Below are positions 1 to 7,218 of a stretch of DNA of 49,838 bases, one piece after another. The position numbers were made by a program, and so were the translations under genes. The notes under the pieces were generated by a model, which saw only the letters and a program-made list of their open reading frames with translations, was not told the origin of the DNA and ran no database searches. Position 1 is the stretch's first letter. Every line of letters starts with the position of its first letter. Source of the DNA: Acidimicrobiaceae bacterium (GTDB lineage Bacteria > Actinomycetota > Acidimicrobiia > Acidimicrobiales > RAAP-2); assembly GCA_027315005.1 (NCBI GenBank), contig DAHUZT010000112.1, positions 1 to 49,838 on the forward strand. Reading direction: 5' to 3'.

Positions 1-1651
1 CCATCGCCATATCCAGATCCCGAACATCTGTCTCGGTCAGCCGACGGTACGGGCCGTCGCCGTCCGGACGACAGTAGACGGTGTCCGTACAGTGCCAGCC
101 CTCGCCGCGCAGCACCCGTTTCAGCACCTTGGTCGTGGCGGTCACCGGCAGCTCGGAGGCGATCCGCACGAACCGCGGCGCCCACTTGGTTCCGAGATCG
201 CCCTGGTCGGTAAGGAACGTGGCGAAGCCAATCGGGTCGAATGACGACCCCGGAAGAAGCAAAAGCGCGGCCATCACCTGGTCACCGACCGTCGGGTCGG
301 GCACCGCGTAGACCGAGGCCAGCACCACGTCGGGGTGGCGCTGGAGGATGGCCTCGATCGGGGCGGCGCCGAAGTTCTCGCCATCGACTCGCAACCAGTC
401 GTAGTCGCGCCCGGCGAAGTAGAAGAAGTCGGCCTCGTCGCGGTAGGCGAGGTCACCGGTCCAGTACCAACCGTTCCGCACCCTCGCCCGGTCGGCCTCG
501 TCGTTGTGCCAGTACCCTTCGAAGCCGGCGGCACCGGTCTGGCTCACCAGCTCACCGACTGTCTCCTCGGCGTTCCGCAGACGGCCATACTCGTCGAACC
601 GTGCGCGCGGGCATTCCTCACCGGTCTCCGGGTTGCAGACGAGGGTGCCCGGCAGGGCGCGCCCGAGGGCGCCGCGGGGCGTGTCCGGTGTGCGCTGGAT
701 CGCAGCTCCCCCCTCGGTCGATCCGTAAGCGTCGTGGACCCGGCACCCGAACCGTCGGGCGAAGCGGTCGACGTCAGCCTCGGCCGCCTCGTTGCCGAAG
801 GCGCGCTCGAGGGGGTTGTCGGCGTCGTCGGGTTGCTCGGGTGTGGCCAGGATGTACGACAATGGCTTTCCCACGTAGTTGAAGTAGGTCACTCCGAATC
901 GGCGTATGTCGGAGAGGAACAGCGAGGCGCTGAACCTTCTGCGGAGCGCAGCCGTCGCCCCGGCGGCGAGCGCGGGGGCCCATCCGGCCATCAGGGCGTT
1001 CGAATGGAAGAGCGGCATGGCCAGATAGCAGACGTCCTCGGCGGTGATGTCGAACAGCTGGGTGACGGTCGTGCCGATACCCGCCAACCGTCCTTGACTG
1101 CATCTGCATGCCTTGGGAGCTCCCGAAGTTCCCGAGGTGAAGAGCAACAGGCCGAGGGTCTGCTCGTCGACGACGGCTGAGGTCGGCTCGGGAAGCGCCG
1201 CCCCGGCCACCTCATCGAGCAGCGATCGGTAGGCTGTCCCCCGTCCCCGGTCGCTTGCCGGGTCGTCGATCTCCAGGATGCGCCCTGGCGGCAGGGACGG
1301 GCCGAGGTCGCGTCCCTCGACCAGAGTTCGGTGGGTGGCATCGGTGACCAGGAGTTGGCACTCGGTGTGGGCGAGGTCGCGGGCGAGCTCGTCGCCCCGG
1401 TGGGTGGGGTTCGCACCCACCACGACCGCCCCGACGAGAGCGGCACCCCCCAGCCAGAACAGGTACTCGGGAACGTTCTCGAGCAGGAGGGCGACGTGGA
1501 ACGGACCGGCCCGGCGCAGCGCAGTGAGAATGGCCGCGCGTTCGGCCTGGGCCTGGACCACCTCAGCGTGGGTCCACGACCGGTCCTCGAAGAGCAGGCC
1601 GGGTCGGGTGTCCCCCTCCCGTCTCCGGATGAGTCCTTCGATGGTGGCCAC
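1..1651 (-). CDS. Acyl-CoA synthetase (AMP-forming), 3' end outside window
   Basis: Partial ANL-superfamily adenylating enzyme, about 550 codons visible, with the C-terminus beyond the left edge. Reading the complement gives the P-loop LLFTSGTSGAPK near position 1112-1150, an aromatic/acidic motif (DAYGSTEGG) near 710-735, and a YWTGDLAYRD-type motif near 440-470. These are the ATP/AMP-binding signatures of fatty-acyl/steroid CoA ligases, which activate a carboxylate to acyl-AMP and then acyl-CoA. The start is GTG at 1651, chosen because GAGAGGAG lies just upstream and the first residues (VATIEGLIRRR) match how FadD/FATP-type proteins begin. It is transcribed divergently from the luciferase-like oxidoreductase across a 365-bp region holding an inverted repeat. 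It resembles the FATP/FadD17 branch, but substrate is inference; the family call is firm. Confidence 0.9.
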   Translation of the reverse strand, partial: MATIEGLIRRREGDTRPGLLFEDRSWTHAEVVQAQAERAAILTALRRAGPFHVALLLENVPEYLFWLGGAALVGAVVVGANPTHRGDELARDLAHTECQLLVTDATHRTLVEGRDLGPSLPPGRILEIDDPASDRGRGTAYRSLLDEVAGAALPEPTSAVVDEQTLGLLLFTSGTSGAPKACRCSQGRLAGIGTTVTQLFDITAEDVCYLAMPLFHSNALMAGWAPALAAGATAALRRRFSASLFLSDIRRFGVTYFNYVGKPLSYILATPEQPDDADNPLERAFGNEAAEADVDRFARRFGCRVHDAYGSTEGGAAIQRTPDTPRGALGRALPGTLVCNPETGEECPRARFDEYGRLRNAEETVGELVSQTGAAGFEGYWHNDEADRARVRNGWYWTGDLAYRDEADFFYFAGRDYDWLRVDGENFGAAPIEAILQRHPDVVLASVYAVPDPTVGDQVMAALLLLPGSSFDPIGFATFLTDQGDLGTKWAPRFVRIASELPVTATTKVLKRVLRGEGWHCTDTVYCRPDGDGPYRRLTETDVRDLDMAM

Positions 1652-1753
1652 GATCTCCTCTCGACGACGCTCTACCCCGACGGCTGCTCCACCGGCCGGC
1701 GCTGTGCCAACCCGAGGCGCTGTGCCCTCTTGAGGCGAGGCCGTCGGTTGGCT

Positions 1754-1787
1754 CGGCGTCCGACCCGGCGTCCGACCCGGCGTCCGA
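1754..1787. repeat. 12-bp tandem repeat, about 2.8 copies
   Basis: The unit CGGCGTCCGACC is repeated at 1754-1765 and 1766-1777, with a partial third copy from 1778. It lies upstream of the acyl-CoA synthetase start. Function unknown. Confidence 0.8.
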
Positions 1788-1847
1788 GAATTCGATCAGG
1801 GCAGGTGCGCACTGTGGATAGGCACAAATCTGGAACGCGTTGCAATT

Positions 1848-1864
1848 TAGCAGACCGACTGCTA
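1848..1864. promoter_or_regulatory. Candidate operator: TAGCAG-N5-CTGCTA
   Basis: A perfect 6-bp inverted repeat with a 5-bp centre (TAGCAG ACCGA CTGCTA) sits in the AT-richer part of the divergent region between the acyl-CoA synthetase and the luciferase-like oxidoreductase. The size and symmetry fit a dimeric TetR/GntR-type repressor site. The cognate regulator is not in the window; function is inference. Confidence 0.45.
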
Positions 1865-1880
1865 CCGTCGTCTGGGGTTG

Positions 1881-1978
1881 GTGCGAACCGAGGTGCCGGC
1901 CGGATTGCCGGTCGAGGTGCGAGCCGAGGTGCCGGCCGGATTGCCGGTCGAGGTGCGAACCGAGGTGCCGGCCGGCCG
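1881..1978. repeat. 36-bp tandem repeat, about 2.7 copies
   Basis: Two units, 1881-1916 and 1917-1952, differ at one base (GTGCGAACC versus GTGCGAGCC at the left end); a third partial unit runs from 1953 to about 1978. The array ends about 40 bases before the GTG start of the luciferase-like oxidoreductase, so it lies in its leader. No spacers are present, so this is not a CRISPR array. Confidence 0.85.
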
Positions 1979-2016
1979 GTGCCCGCCGGCAGTGTCGCAG
2001 ACCGAGAGGAGTCTCC

Positions 2017-3240
2017 GTGGAGTTCGGAATCTTCATCAACGGATACCTGCCCGGGTCGGCGGCTCACGACCCGGCCTGCGAGCACAAGATGCTCGAGCGG
2101 GAGATCCAGTACGTGGTGGAGGCGGACAAGTACAATTGGAAGTACGCCTGGATCGGTGAGCACCACTCGCTCACCGAGTACAGCCACATGTCCGCCCCCG
2201 AGGTGGTGATGGGTTGGCTGGCGCACGCCACCGAGCGCATCCATGTCGGCACAGGCATCATGAACCTTTCGCCGCGGGTGAACCACCCGGTGCGGTCGGC
2301 TGAACGCGTGGCCATGCTCGATCACCTGTTCGAAGGGCGGTTCGAGTGGGGGACCGGGCGTGGGGCGGGCAGTCACGAGATCGCCGCCTTCAACATCCTC
2401 GACAAGAACTCCACGAAGTCCGAGTGGACCGAGGTCATCCGTGAGATCCCCCGGATGTGGGAAGAGCAGGACTACCGTTTCGACGGGGAGCACTTCACGG
2501 TTCCCTACCCGCACAACGTCCTGCCGAAGCCCTACCAGCGCAAGGGTCATCCGCCGATCTGGGTGGGATGTGGCAATCCGGGGACCTTCACCCAGGCAGG
2601 CGAGCTGGGCATCGGGGCCATCGCCTTCAATTTCGAACCGGTATACGGCCTGCGTGGCCGCATCGACGCGTACAAGGAAGGCGTGGCCAACTGCACCGAG
2701 CCACTCGGTCAGTTCAAGAACGACAACGTGATGATGACCAATGCCGTGATCTGCTTGAACGACCGGAAGAAGGCGCGTCAGGTGGCGCTCCGGCCCGGCC
2801 GCGGGTACCTGTACTCGCTGGTGTGCAACTACCACGACACCATCCCCCACGAGGAGGGGGTTCCAGTCTGGCCCGAGCGGCCCCACACCGTTCCCGACGA
2901 GCAGATGCTCGACCATCTCATCGAACAGGGGTGGTTGCTGTGTGGTGAGCCCGATGAAGTGGCCGAGCAGGCACTCCGCTACCAGGAGGTGGGCTGCGAC
3001 CAGCTGGTCTTCGGCCTCCCCTCGGACTCCTTCGAACACGACGAGGTGCTGGAGATGCTCGAGGTGTTCGGCACCAAGGTCATCCCCCAATTCGACACGG
3101 ACCCGGTCCACTCGACCAGCCGGTACCGGGAGACGGCGACGCCGAAATACCAGCCGTTCAATGGTCCGTTGCCCGAGGTCACCGTCGAGGAGCTCCCCAC
3201 CAACGCCATGATTCAGCTGGACGGCACCCGCCACTGCTGA
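2017..3240 (+). CDS. LLM-class flavin/F420-dependent oxidoreductase
   Basis: A 407-residue protein of the bacterial luciferase-like monooxygenase fold (TIM barrel binding FMN or F420). Typical features are the N-terminal strand VEFGIFINGY, the WIGEHHSLTEYSHMSAPEV segment after the second strand, the HVGTGIMNLSPRVNHPVRSAERVA region, and FEWGTGRGAG. Start is GTG 2017, preceded by GAGAGGAG; upstream in-frame codons run through the tandem repeat and look non-coding. Luciferase-like enzymes in actinobacteria oxidise or reduce small organic substrates with FMNH2 or F420; which cofactor is used here cannot be told from sequence, though an F420 biosynthesis gene lies near 40 kb. The unusual C-terminal 50 residues after TKVIPQFD extend past the barrel. 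Substrate unknown. Confidence 0.9.
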   Translation: MEFGIFINGYLPGSAAHDPACEHKMLEREIQYVVEADKYNWKYAWIGEHHSLTEYSHMSAPEVVMGWLAHATERIHVGTGIMNLSPRVNHPVRSAERVAMLDHLFEGRFEWGTGRGAGSHEIAAFNILDKNSTKSEWTEVIREIPRMWEEQDYRFDGEHFTVPYPHNVLPKPYQRKGHPPIWVGCGNPGTFTQAGELGIGAIAFNFEPVYGLRGRIDAYKEGVANCTEPLGQFKNDNVMMTNAVICLNDRKKARQVALRPGRGYLYSLVCNYHDTIPHEEGVPVWPERPHTVPDEQMLDHLIEQGWLLCGEPDEVAEQALRYQEVGCDQLVFGLPSDSFEHDEVLEMLEVFGTKVIPQFDTDPVHSTSRYRETATPKYQPFNGPLPEVTVEELPTNAMIQLDGTRHC

Positions 3241-3450
3241 TGCTCTGATCGGCGGCGGCGGACCTCCTCCACGACCACCGGACCGTCCAGCATCCCCGAA
3301 CCGGTGGTCGAACGAAGAGACGGCGATCGCGCCTACAACTGGACGCCGCGGCCATATAAGAATGGGGCGCCGCAGGTGTGGGTCGGGCGCACGGTGCCCC
3401 GCCGGTGCACTGTCGGACCGGCGTTCGAACTGCGGGTGACTGGGGAGTCG

Positions 3451-4764
3451 ATGTCGAAGGAGCTCGGCAGGACGCTGACGGCGGTGGACGAGAAGCACCG
3501 GCTTCCACGGCTGGCTGTCGTCTACGAAGAGGACTCGTGCTCCCCGATGGAACTGTCCCGGACGGCCGGTGGGCGTTGGGAGCCGGTCTTTCTCGTGGGG
3601 TCTGCCGATGAGGTTCCCGACGGGGGGTCCTGGTTGCTCCGCCGGATCGGCACCGTCGTCGAGGTGGCCGGCCGAGATCCCTCCGATCTGGCCCGGCTGT
3701 TGGAACGTGAGCGGGTGTCGGGTGTGATCGCCTTCTCCGATGGCCAACTCCCCCTGGCCGCGGCCATCAGCCAGGAGCTCGGGCTTCCGGGCAATCCACC
3801 CGACGTCGTCGAAGCCCTCACCGACAAGCACGTCCAGCGCCGTCGGCTCCGCCAAGCCGGGCTGCCGGTGCCCGCCAACGCCCGGATCCGGCGCACTGCC
3901 ACCGCCACCGAGGTGCTCTCGGCCGTGGAGGGTTTCGAGACCCCCTTTGTGGTCAAACCGCGGCGAGGGGACTCGAGCCGGGCGACACTGCTCGTTCCGG
4001 ACCTCCGGTCACTCGTCGAGCTGGTCGACGCGGACCTATCCCGGCTGCCCGGGCAGGATGATCTGGTGGTCGAGGAGTGGCTGGCCGATGGACCATCCCC
4101 GGGTGTCCCGGGACTTGCGAACTACGTGTCGGTGGAGGCGATCGCCCATGGGGGAATGGTGTACCCACTGGCGGTGACCGGCAAGTTCGCTCTGGCCCCG
4201 CCCTTCCGCGAGCGGGGCAATTGCCTTCCCCATCCACTGAGCGAGGCGGACACGGTTGCCGTGCTGGACGTCGCCGCCGAGTCGGCTCGAACCTTGGGGG
4301 TGCGATCGGGGGCGCTCCACATCGAAGTGAAGCTCACCCCGTCGGGTCCCCGTCTCATCGAGGTGAACGGTCGGGTCGGTGGCGGCGGGATCGATGGACT
4401 CTACGAGCGAAGACACGGCCGCTCGCTGAAGGATTGGGCCATCTGCGAAGCGCTCGGGCGGTGCCTCGATCCGCCCGGCGGGGAGCTGGAGGTGGCCGAG
4501 GGGCCGTTCGTGTTCCGGTACTTCGTCCAACCCCCGGAGTGGGCCTGCCGGATCGCCTCGGTCGGCAATGTCGATCTGGTGCTCGGTCTGAAGGAGGTCG
4601 ATGGGGCCACCCTCAACCGGTCAGCCGGCCAGTCCGTCGATTGGCGCCTGGGAAGCCAGGAGTACGTCGTCTCCTTCACCGGCGTGGCCGATGGTCTGGC
4701 CGAGCTGGGCCAACTGCCTGCCCGGATCGACGAGCTGCTCGACATCCGCTATGACCGTGGGTGA
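3451..4764 (+). CDS. ATP-grasp domain carboxylate-amine ligase-like protein
   Basis: A 437-residue ATP-grasp protein. An N-terminal pre-ATP-grasp region is followed by the start of the ATP-grasp fold (LTDKHVQRRRLRQAGLPVP), the ATP-binding lysine strand (FETPFVVKPRRGDSSRA) and the metal-binding strand LIEVNGRVGGGGIDGLY with the E-x-N pair. A C-terminal tail of about 90 residues follows. Such enzymes join a carboxylate, activated as acyl-phosphate, to an amine or thiol; L-amino-acid ligases and BtrJ-like proteins have this layout. Start ATG 3451 (MSKELGRTL) is preferred; in-frame codons back to GTG 3304 give an arginine-rich, non-conserved leader. It follows the luciferase-like gene after 210 bases and converges with the isochorismatase-like gene. 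Specific substrate not recognisable. Confidence 0.8.
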   Translation: MSKELGRTLTAVDEKHRLPRLAVVYEEDSCSPMELSRTAGGRWEPVFLVGSADEVPDGGSWLLRRIGTVVEVAGRDPSDLARLLERERVSGVIAFSDGQLPLAAAISQELGLPGNPPDVVEALTDKHVQRRRLRQAGLPVPANARIRRTATATEVLSAVEGFETPFVVKPRRGDSSRATLLVPDLRSLVELVDADLSRLPGQDDLVVEEWLADGPSPGVPGLANYVSVEAIAHGGMVYPLAVTGKFALAPPFRERGNCLPHPLSEADTVAVLDVAAESARTLGVRSGALHIEVKLTPSGPRLIEVNGRVGGGGIDGLYERRHGRSLKDWAICEALGRCLDPPGGELEVAEGPFVFRYFVQPPEWACRIASVGNVDLVLGLKEVDGATLNRSAGQSVDWRLGSQEYVVSFTGVADGLAELGQLPARIDELLDIRYDRG

Positions 4765-4830
4765 GCGGGACGCTCGGGGACCCGGGGCGTCGCTCGGTCG
4801 GGCTCGGTCGGCGGCCATCGCGACCGCGTT

Positions 4831-5463
4831 TCAGTCGGGGGCGGTTGCCCAGCCGTCCACCACGGCATCGACGGTGGTCACCGTCGAGATGAGCGGGAAG
4901 GTGTTGTCGAGCAAGGCGTCGGCGTAGCTGATGGGTATCCCGGCCACGGCGTCGCGGGGGACAACGACCTGGTAGCCGAGATTGACGGCTTCGATGGCCA
5001 GCCCCAACACGCCGAGGTTGACCGACACCCCGGTGGCGATCACCGTCCGAACATCGAGGTTCCTGAGCCAGGTGTCGAGCGCGGTCCCGGTGAAGGGCGA
5101 CACCCCGTGCAGTCTCGACGAGACCAAATCGGACGGCTCCGGCCCCAGCTCGGTCATGAGCTCGGTTGGCGGAGTTCCCGACAGTAGGTGACGGGGGTTG
5201 CGGAGCACTGCCGCGACCAACTGGGAATTGACGGTGGTGCCTACCCGGTCGGCTCGGAATTCCGCCGTGCAGTGGACGACTCGGGCTCCGGAACGTCGGG
5301 CCGCGCCCAGCAACCGGGCGGTGTTGGCGACCATCCCGTTCTGGCGGGCAGTGTCGGCCAACTGGGGGAACGAGCTCAGATCACCGACGACCCCCCGCTG
5401 CACCTCCATGGTAAGCACGGCGCAGTGGCCGGGCTCGAGCAGCCGGGCGATCTCGACGGACAC
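4831..5463 (-). CDS. Isochorismatase-fold (cysteine hydrolase family) protein with degenerate triad
   Basis: A 210-residue isochorismatase-like alpha/beta protein. The fold is recognisable from CAVLTMEVQRGVVGD, RVVHCTAEFRAD, GTALDTWLRNLDVRTVIATGVSVNLGVLG and VVVPRDAVAG. Active members use an Asp-Lys-Cys triad; here the first-strand Asp is Glu (TMEVQ), the expected Lys region reads SSRLHGVSPF, and the nucleophile position after ATGVS has V/N/L and no Cys. It may be a non-cysteine hydrolase, as in EntB-type isochorismatases, or a binding protein. Start GTG 5463 has GAGGGA upstream. It lies 11 bases after the FadD19-like gene on the same strand, so they are probably co-transcribed. Fold call firm, function unknown. 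Confidence 0.8.
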   Translation of the reverse strand: MSVEIARLLEPGHCAVLTMEVQRGVVGDLSSFPQLADTARQNGMVANTARLLGAARRSGARVVHCTAEFRADRVGTTVNSQLVAAVLRNPRHLLSGTPPTELMTELGPEPSDLVSSRLHGVSPFTGTALDTWLRNLDVRTVIATGVSVNLGVLGLAIEAVNLGYQVVVPRDAVAGIPISYADALLDNTFPLISTVTTVDAVVDGWATAPD

Positions 5464-5474
5464 CGATCCCTCGA

Positions 5475-7118
5475 TCAGCCGGCCCGAGGGGTCCGGTCGC
5501 CTCCGAGGTCTGTCTCCTCCGGGTAGCGAGCCACCACCTCGGCCGCCCACCGGTAGTCGGGCTTGCCGCTCGGCGAACGGACCATCGACTTCACGACGTG
5601 GAGCTGGCGGGGGACCTTGAAGCCGGCGATGCTCTGCCGGCAGTGGGTCTGGATGTCGTCGAGGCTGGGATGCCGGTCCGCACGGGGCTCGATGATCGCC
5701 GCCACCCGTTGACCCCAGCGATCGTCCGGAGCCCCGACCACGATGGCGTCGAACACTTCGGGGTGCGAACGGACGGTCGACTCGACCTCCTCGGGAAAGA
5801 TCTTCTCGCCTCCGGAATTGATGGACACCGAGCCACGACCGAGCAGAGTGATCGACCCATCCTTCTCGATGGTGGCGAAGTCGCCCGGCATCACGTAGCG
5901 CCTGCCGTCCACCGTGATGAAGACCTCGGCGGTCTTTTCCGGGTCGTTGTAGTAGCCGACGGGGATGTCGCCGTACCGGGCGATCTTGCCTATGACGCCC
6001 GATCCGGGTTCGACGACCCGCAGATGCTCGTCGAACACGACGGTGTTGCCGAGCGCGGACACCGTTGGGCCACTCTTCATGGCGGTGTGACCCTTCCCCA
6101 TGGTCACCATGCCGTTGTTTCCCGACTCGGAGGATCCGATGGCATCCACGATGACGATGTTCGGAAGGTGGCGGAAGAACTCGTCCTTCACCGGGGCGGA
6201 GAAGAGCGCCGCCGACGAGGTGACGGCCAGCAGCGACGAGAGGTCGAAGTCGGCTCCGGGCACGTCCAGCGCCTCGATGAGCGGCTTGCCCATCGCGTCG
6301 CCGGTGATCATGATCGAATTCACTTGCTCGGTCTCCACCAGGCGCCAGACCTGTTCGGGCTCGAACTTGGGGACGAGGATGGTCCGGTTGCCGACGAAGC
6401 TCTGACCCAGCACCGACCATTGTGTGGCGCCGTGCATGAGAGGTGCGATGGGCAGCAGGGTCACCTGTCCGGCGCGGCCCTTTTCGACGAACTCCTCCGG
6501 CCGTTCGACCCTGGTGTTGGTGTGCGGGTCGACCCCACCTCCCAGGGCGTAGAGGACGTCTTCGTGGCGCCAGACGACCCCTTTCGGCATGCCGGTTGTC
6601 CCCCCTGTATAGAGGATGTAGTGGTCGTCGCCCGATCTGGGCGCGAACTCGCGCTCGGTTCCTCCCCGCTCCATGGCCTCCTCGTAGGCGATCGCACCGT
6701 CGACGAGCGGAGTTCCAGACCCGTCCTCTATGCCGATGAGGAGCCGGAGGTCGGGAAGGTCGGGGAGGAGCCGGGCCACCTGGGGACCGAACTGGGCCTG
6801 GTGGACGAGGCCCACCAGATCGGCGTTGTCGAAGAGGTATCGGAGCTCATCGTTCACGTACCGGTAGTTGATGTTGATCCAGACGGCTCGGAGCTTGAAG
6901 ATGGCCCAGGCCGCCTCGACCCACTCGACGCTGTTCAGCGAGTAGATGCCCACATGGTCGCCCGGACCTACCCCCTCTGAGGCGAGGAAGTGGGCCAGCC
7001 GGTTGGCCCTCTGGTCCATTTCGGCGAACGTGCGGCGCTCACCGCAGGCGAGCAGATACTCGCGGTCACCAAAGGCGTCGACCGCCGACTCGAACAGGTC
7101 AGCCAGGTTGAACGTCAT
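5475..7118 (-). CDS. Acyl-CoA synthetase, FadD19-like
   Basis: A complete 547-residue ANL-superfamily acyl-CoA synthetase. Motifs in order: YILYTGGTTGMPKGV (P-loop), IAPLMHGATQW, IGSSESGNNG, VMPGDFATIEKDG with the conserved Asp, LLGRGSVSINSGGEKIFPEEVE (hinge and A8 motif) and a C-terminal lysine in SPSGKPDYRW (A10). The IAPLMHGATQW and GSSESGNNG forms are those of the FadD19 group, whose mycobacterial member activates the C24 branched side chain of sterols; length also fits. Start ATG 7118. A KstR-like palindrome lies at 7129-7142, just upstream, consistent with control by a TetR-family lipid regulator. The isochorismatase-fold gene follows in the same transcript. Sterol substrate is an inference from similarity and operator. 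Confidence 0.9.
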   Translation of the reverse strand: MTFNLADLFESAVDAFGDREYLLACGERRTFAEMDQRANRLAHFLASEGVGPGDHVGIYSLNSVEWVEAAWAIFKLRAVWININYRYVNDELRYLFDNADLVGLVHQAQFGPQVARLLPDLPDLRLLIGIEDGSGTPLVDGAIAYEEAMERGGTEREFAPRSGDDHYILYTGGTTGMPKGVVWRHEDVLYALGGGVDPHTNTRVERPEEFVEKGRAGQVTLLPIAPLMHGATQWSVLGQSFVGNRTILVPKFEPEQVWRLVETEQVNSIMITGDAMGKPLIEALDVPGADFDLSSLLAVTSSAALFSAPVKDEFFRHLPNIVIVDAIGSSESGNNGMVTMGKGHTAMKSGPTVSALGNTVVFDEHLRVVEPGSGVIGKIARYGDIPVGYYNDPEKTAEVFITVDGRRYVMPGDFATIEKDGSITLLGRGSVSINSGGEKIFPEEVESTVRSHPEVFDAIVVGAPDDRWGQRVAAIIEPRADRHPSLDDIQTHCRQSIAGFKVPRQLHVVKSMVRSPSGKPDYRWAAEVVARYPEETDLGGDRTPRAG

Positions 7119-7128
7119 CGGCGGTCAG

Positions 7129-7142
7129 TAGAACACGTTTCG
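7129..7142 (-). promoter_or_regulatory. Candidate KstR-like operator upstream of FadD19-like gene
   Basis: The sequence TAGAACACGTTTCG matches 13 of 14 positions of the published KstR consensus TnnAACnnGTTnnA; the last A is G. It ends 11 bases before the start codon of the FadD19-like gene, where a repressor would block transcription or initiation. KstR controls cholesterol catabolism in mycobacteria. No kstR gene is in the window. Confidence 0.5.
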
Positions 7143-7218
7143 ATTATCGCGGCAAGCAACGGCGGGAACGGTGCGGAACGGACCACCAACCCGGGATCGC
7201 CGATCGGCCGCGGACCAC

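Larger units (their letters stand above)
1652..2016. promoter_or_regulatory. Divergent intergenic region with operator-like palindrome and tandem repeats
   Basis: Gene-free stretch of 365 bases between two divergently transcribed genes, so it should hold both promoters. It contains a 12-bp tandem repeat at 1754-1787, a less GC-rich segment around 1805-1865 ending in a perfect inverted repeat (1848-1864), and a 36-bp tandem repeat at 1881-1978. The AT-richer segment is the likeliest promoter location. No coding signal is convincing here. Confidence 0.6.

Noticed and set aside
1881..1978. CRISPR array
   Set aside because: The repeats follow one another with no spacers and there are no cas genes in the window.
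1672..3855. Long open frame on the minus strand across the luciferase-like gene
   Set aside because: It is antisense to a well-supported gene and includes the tandem repeat; no family features.
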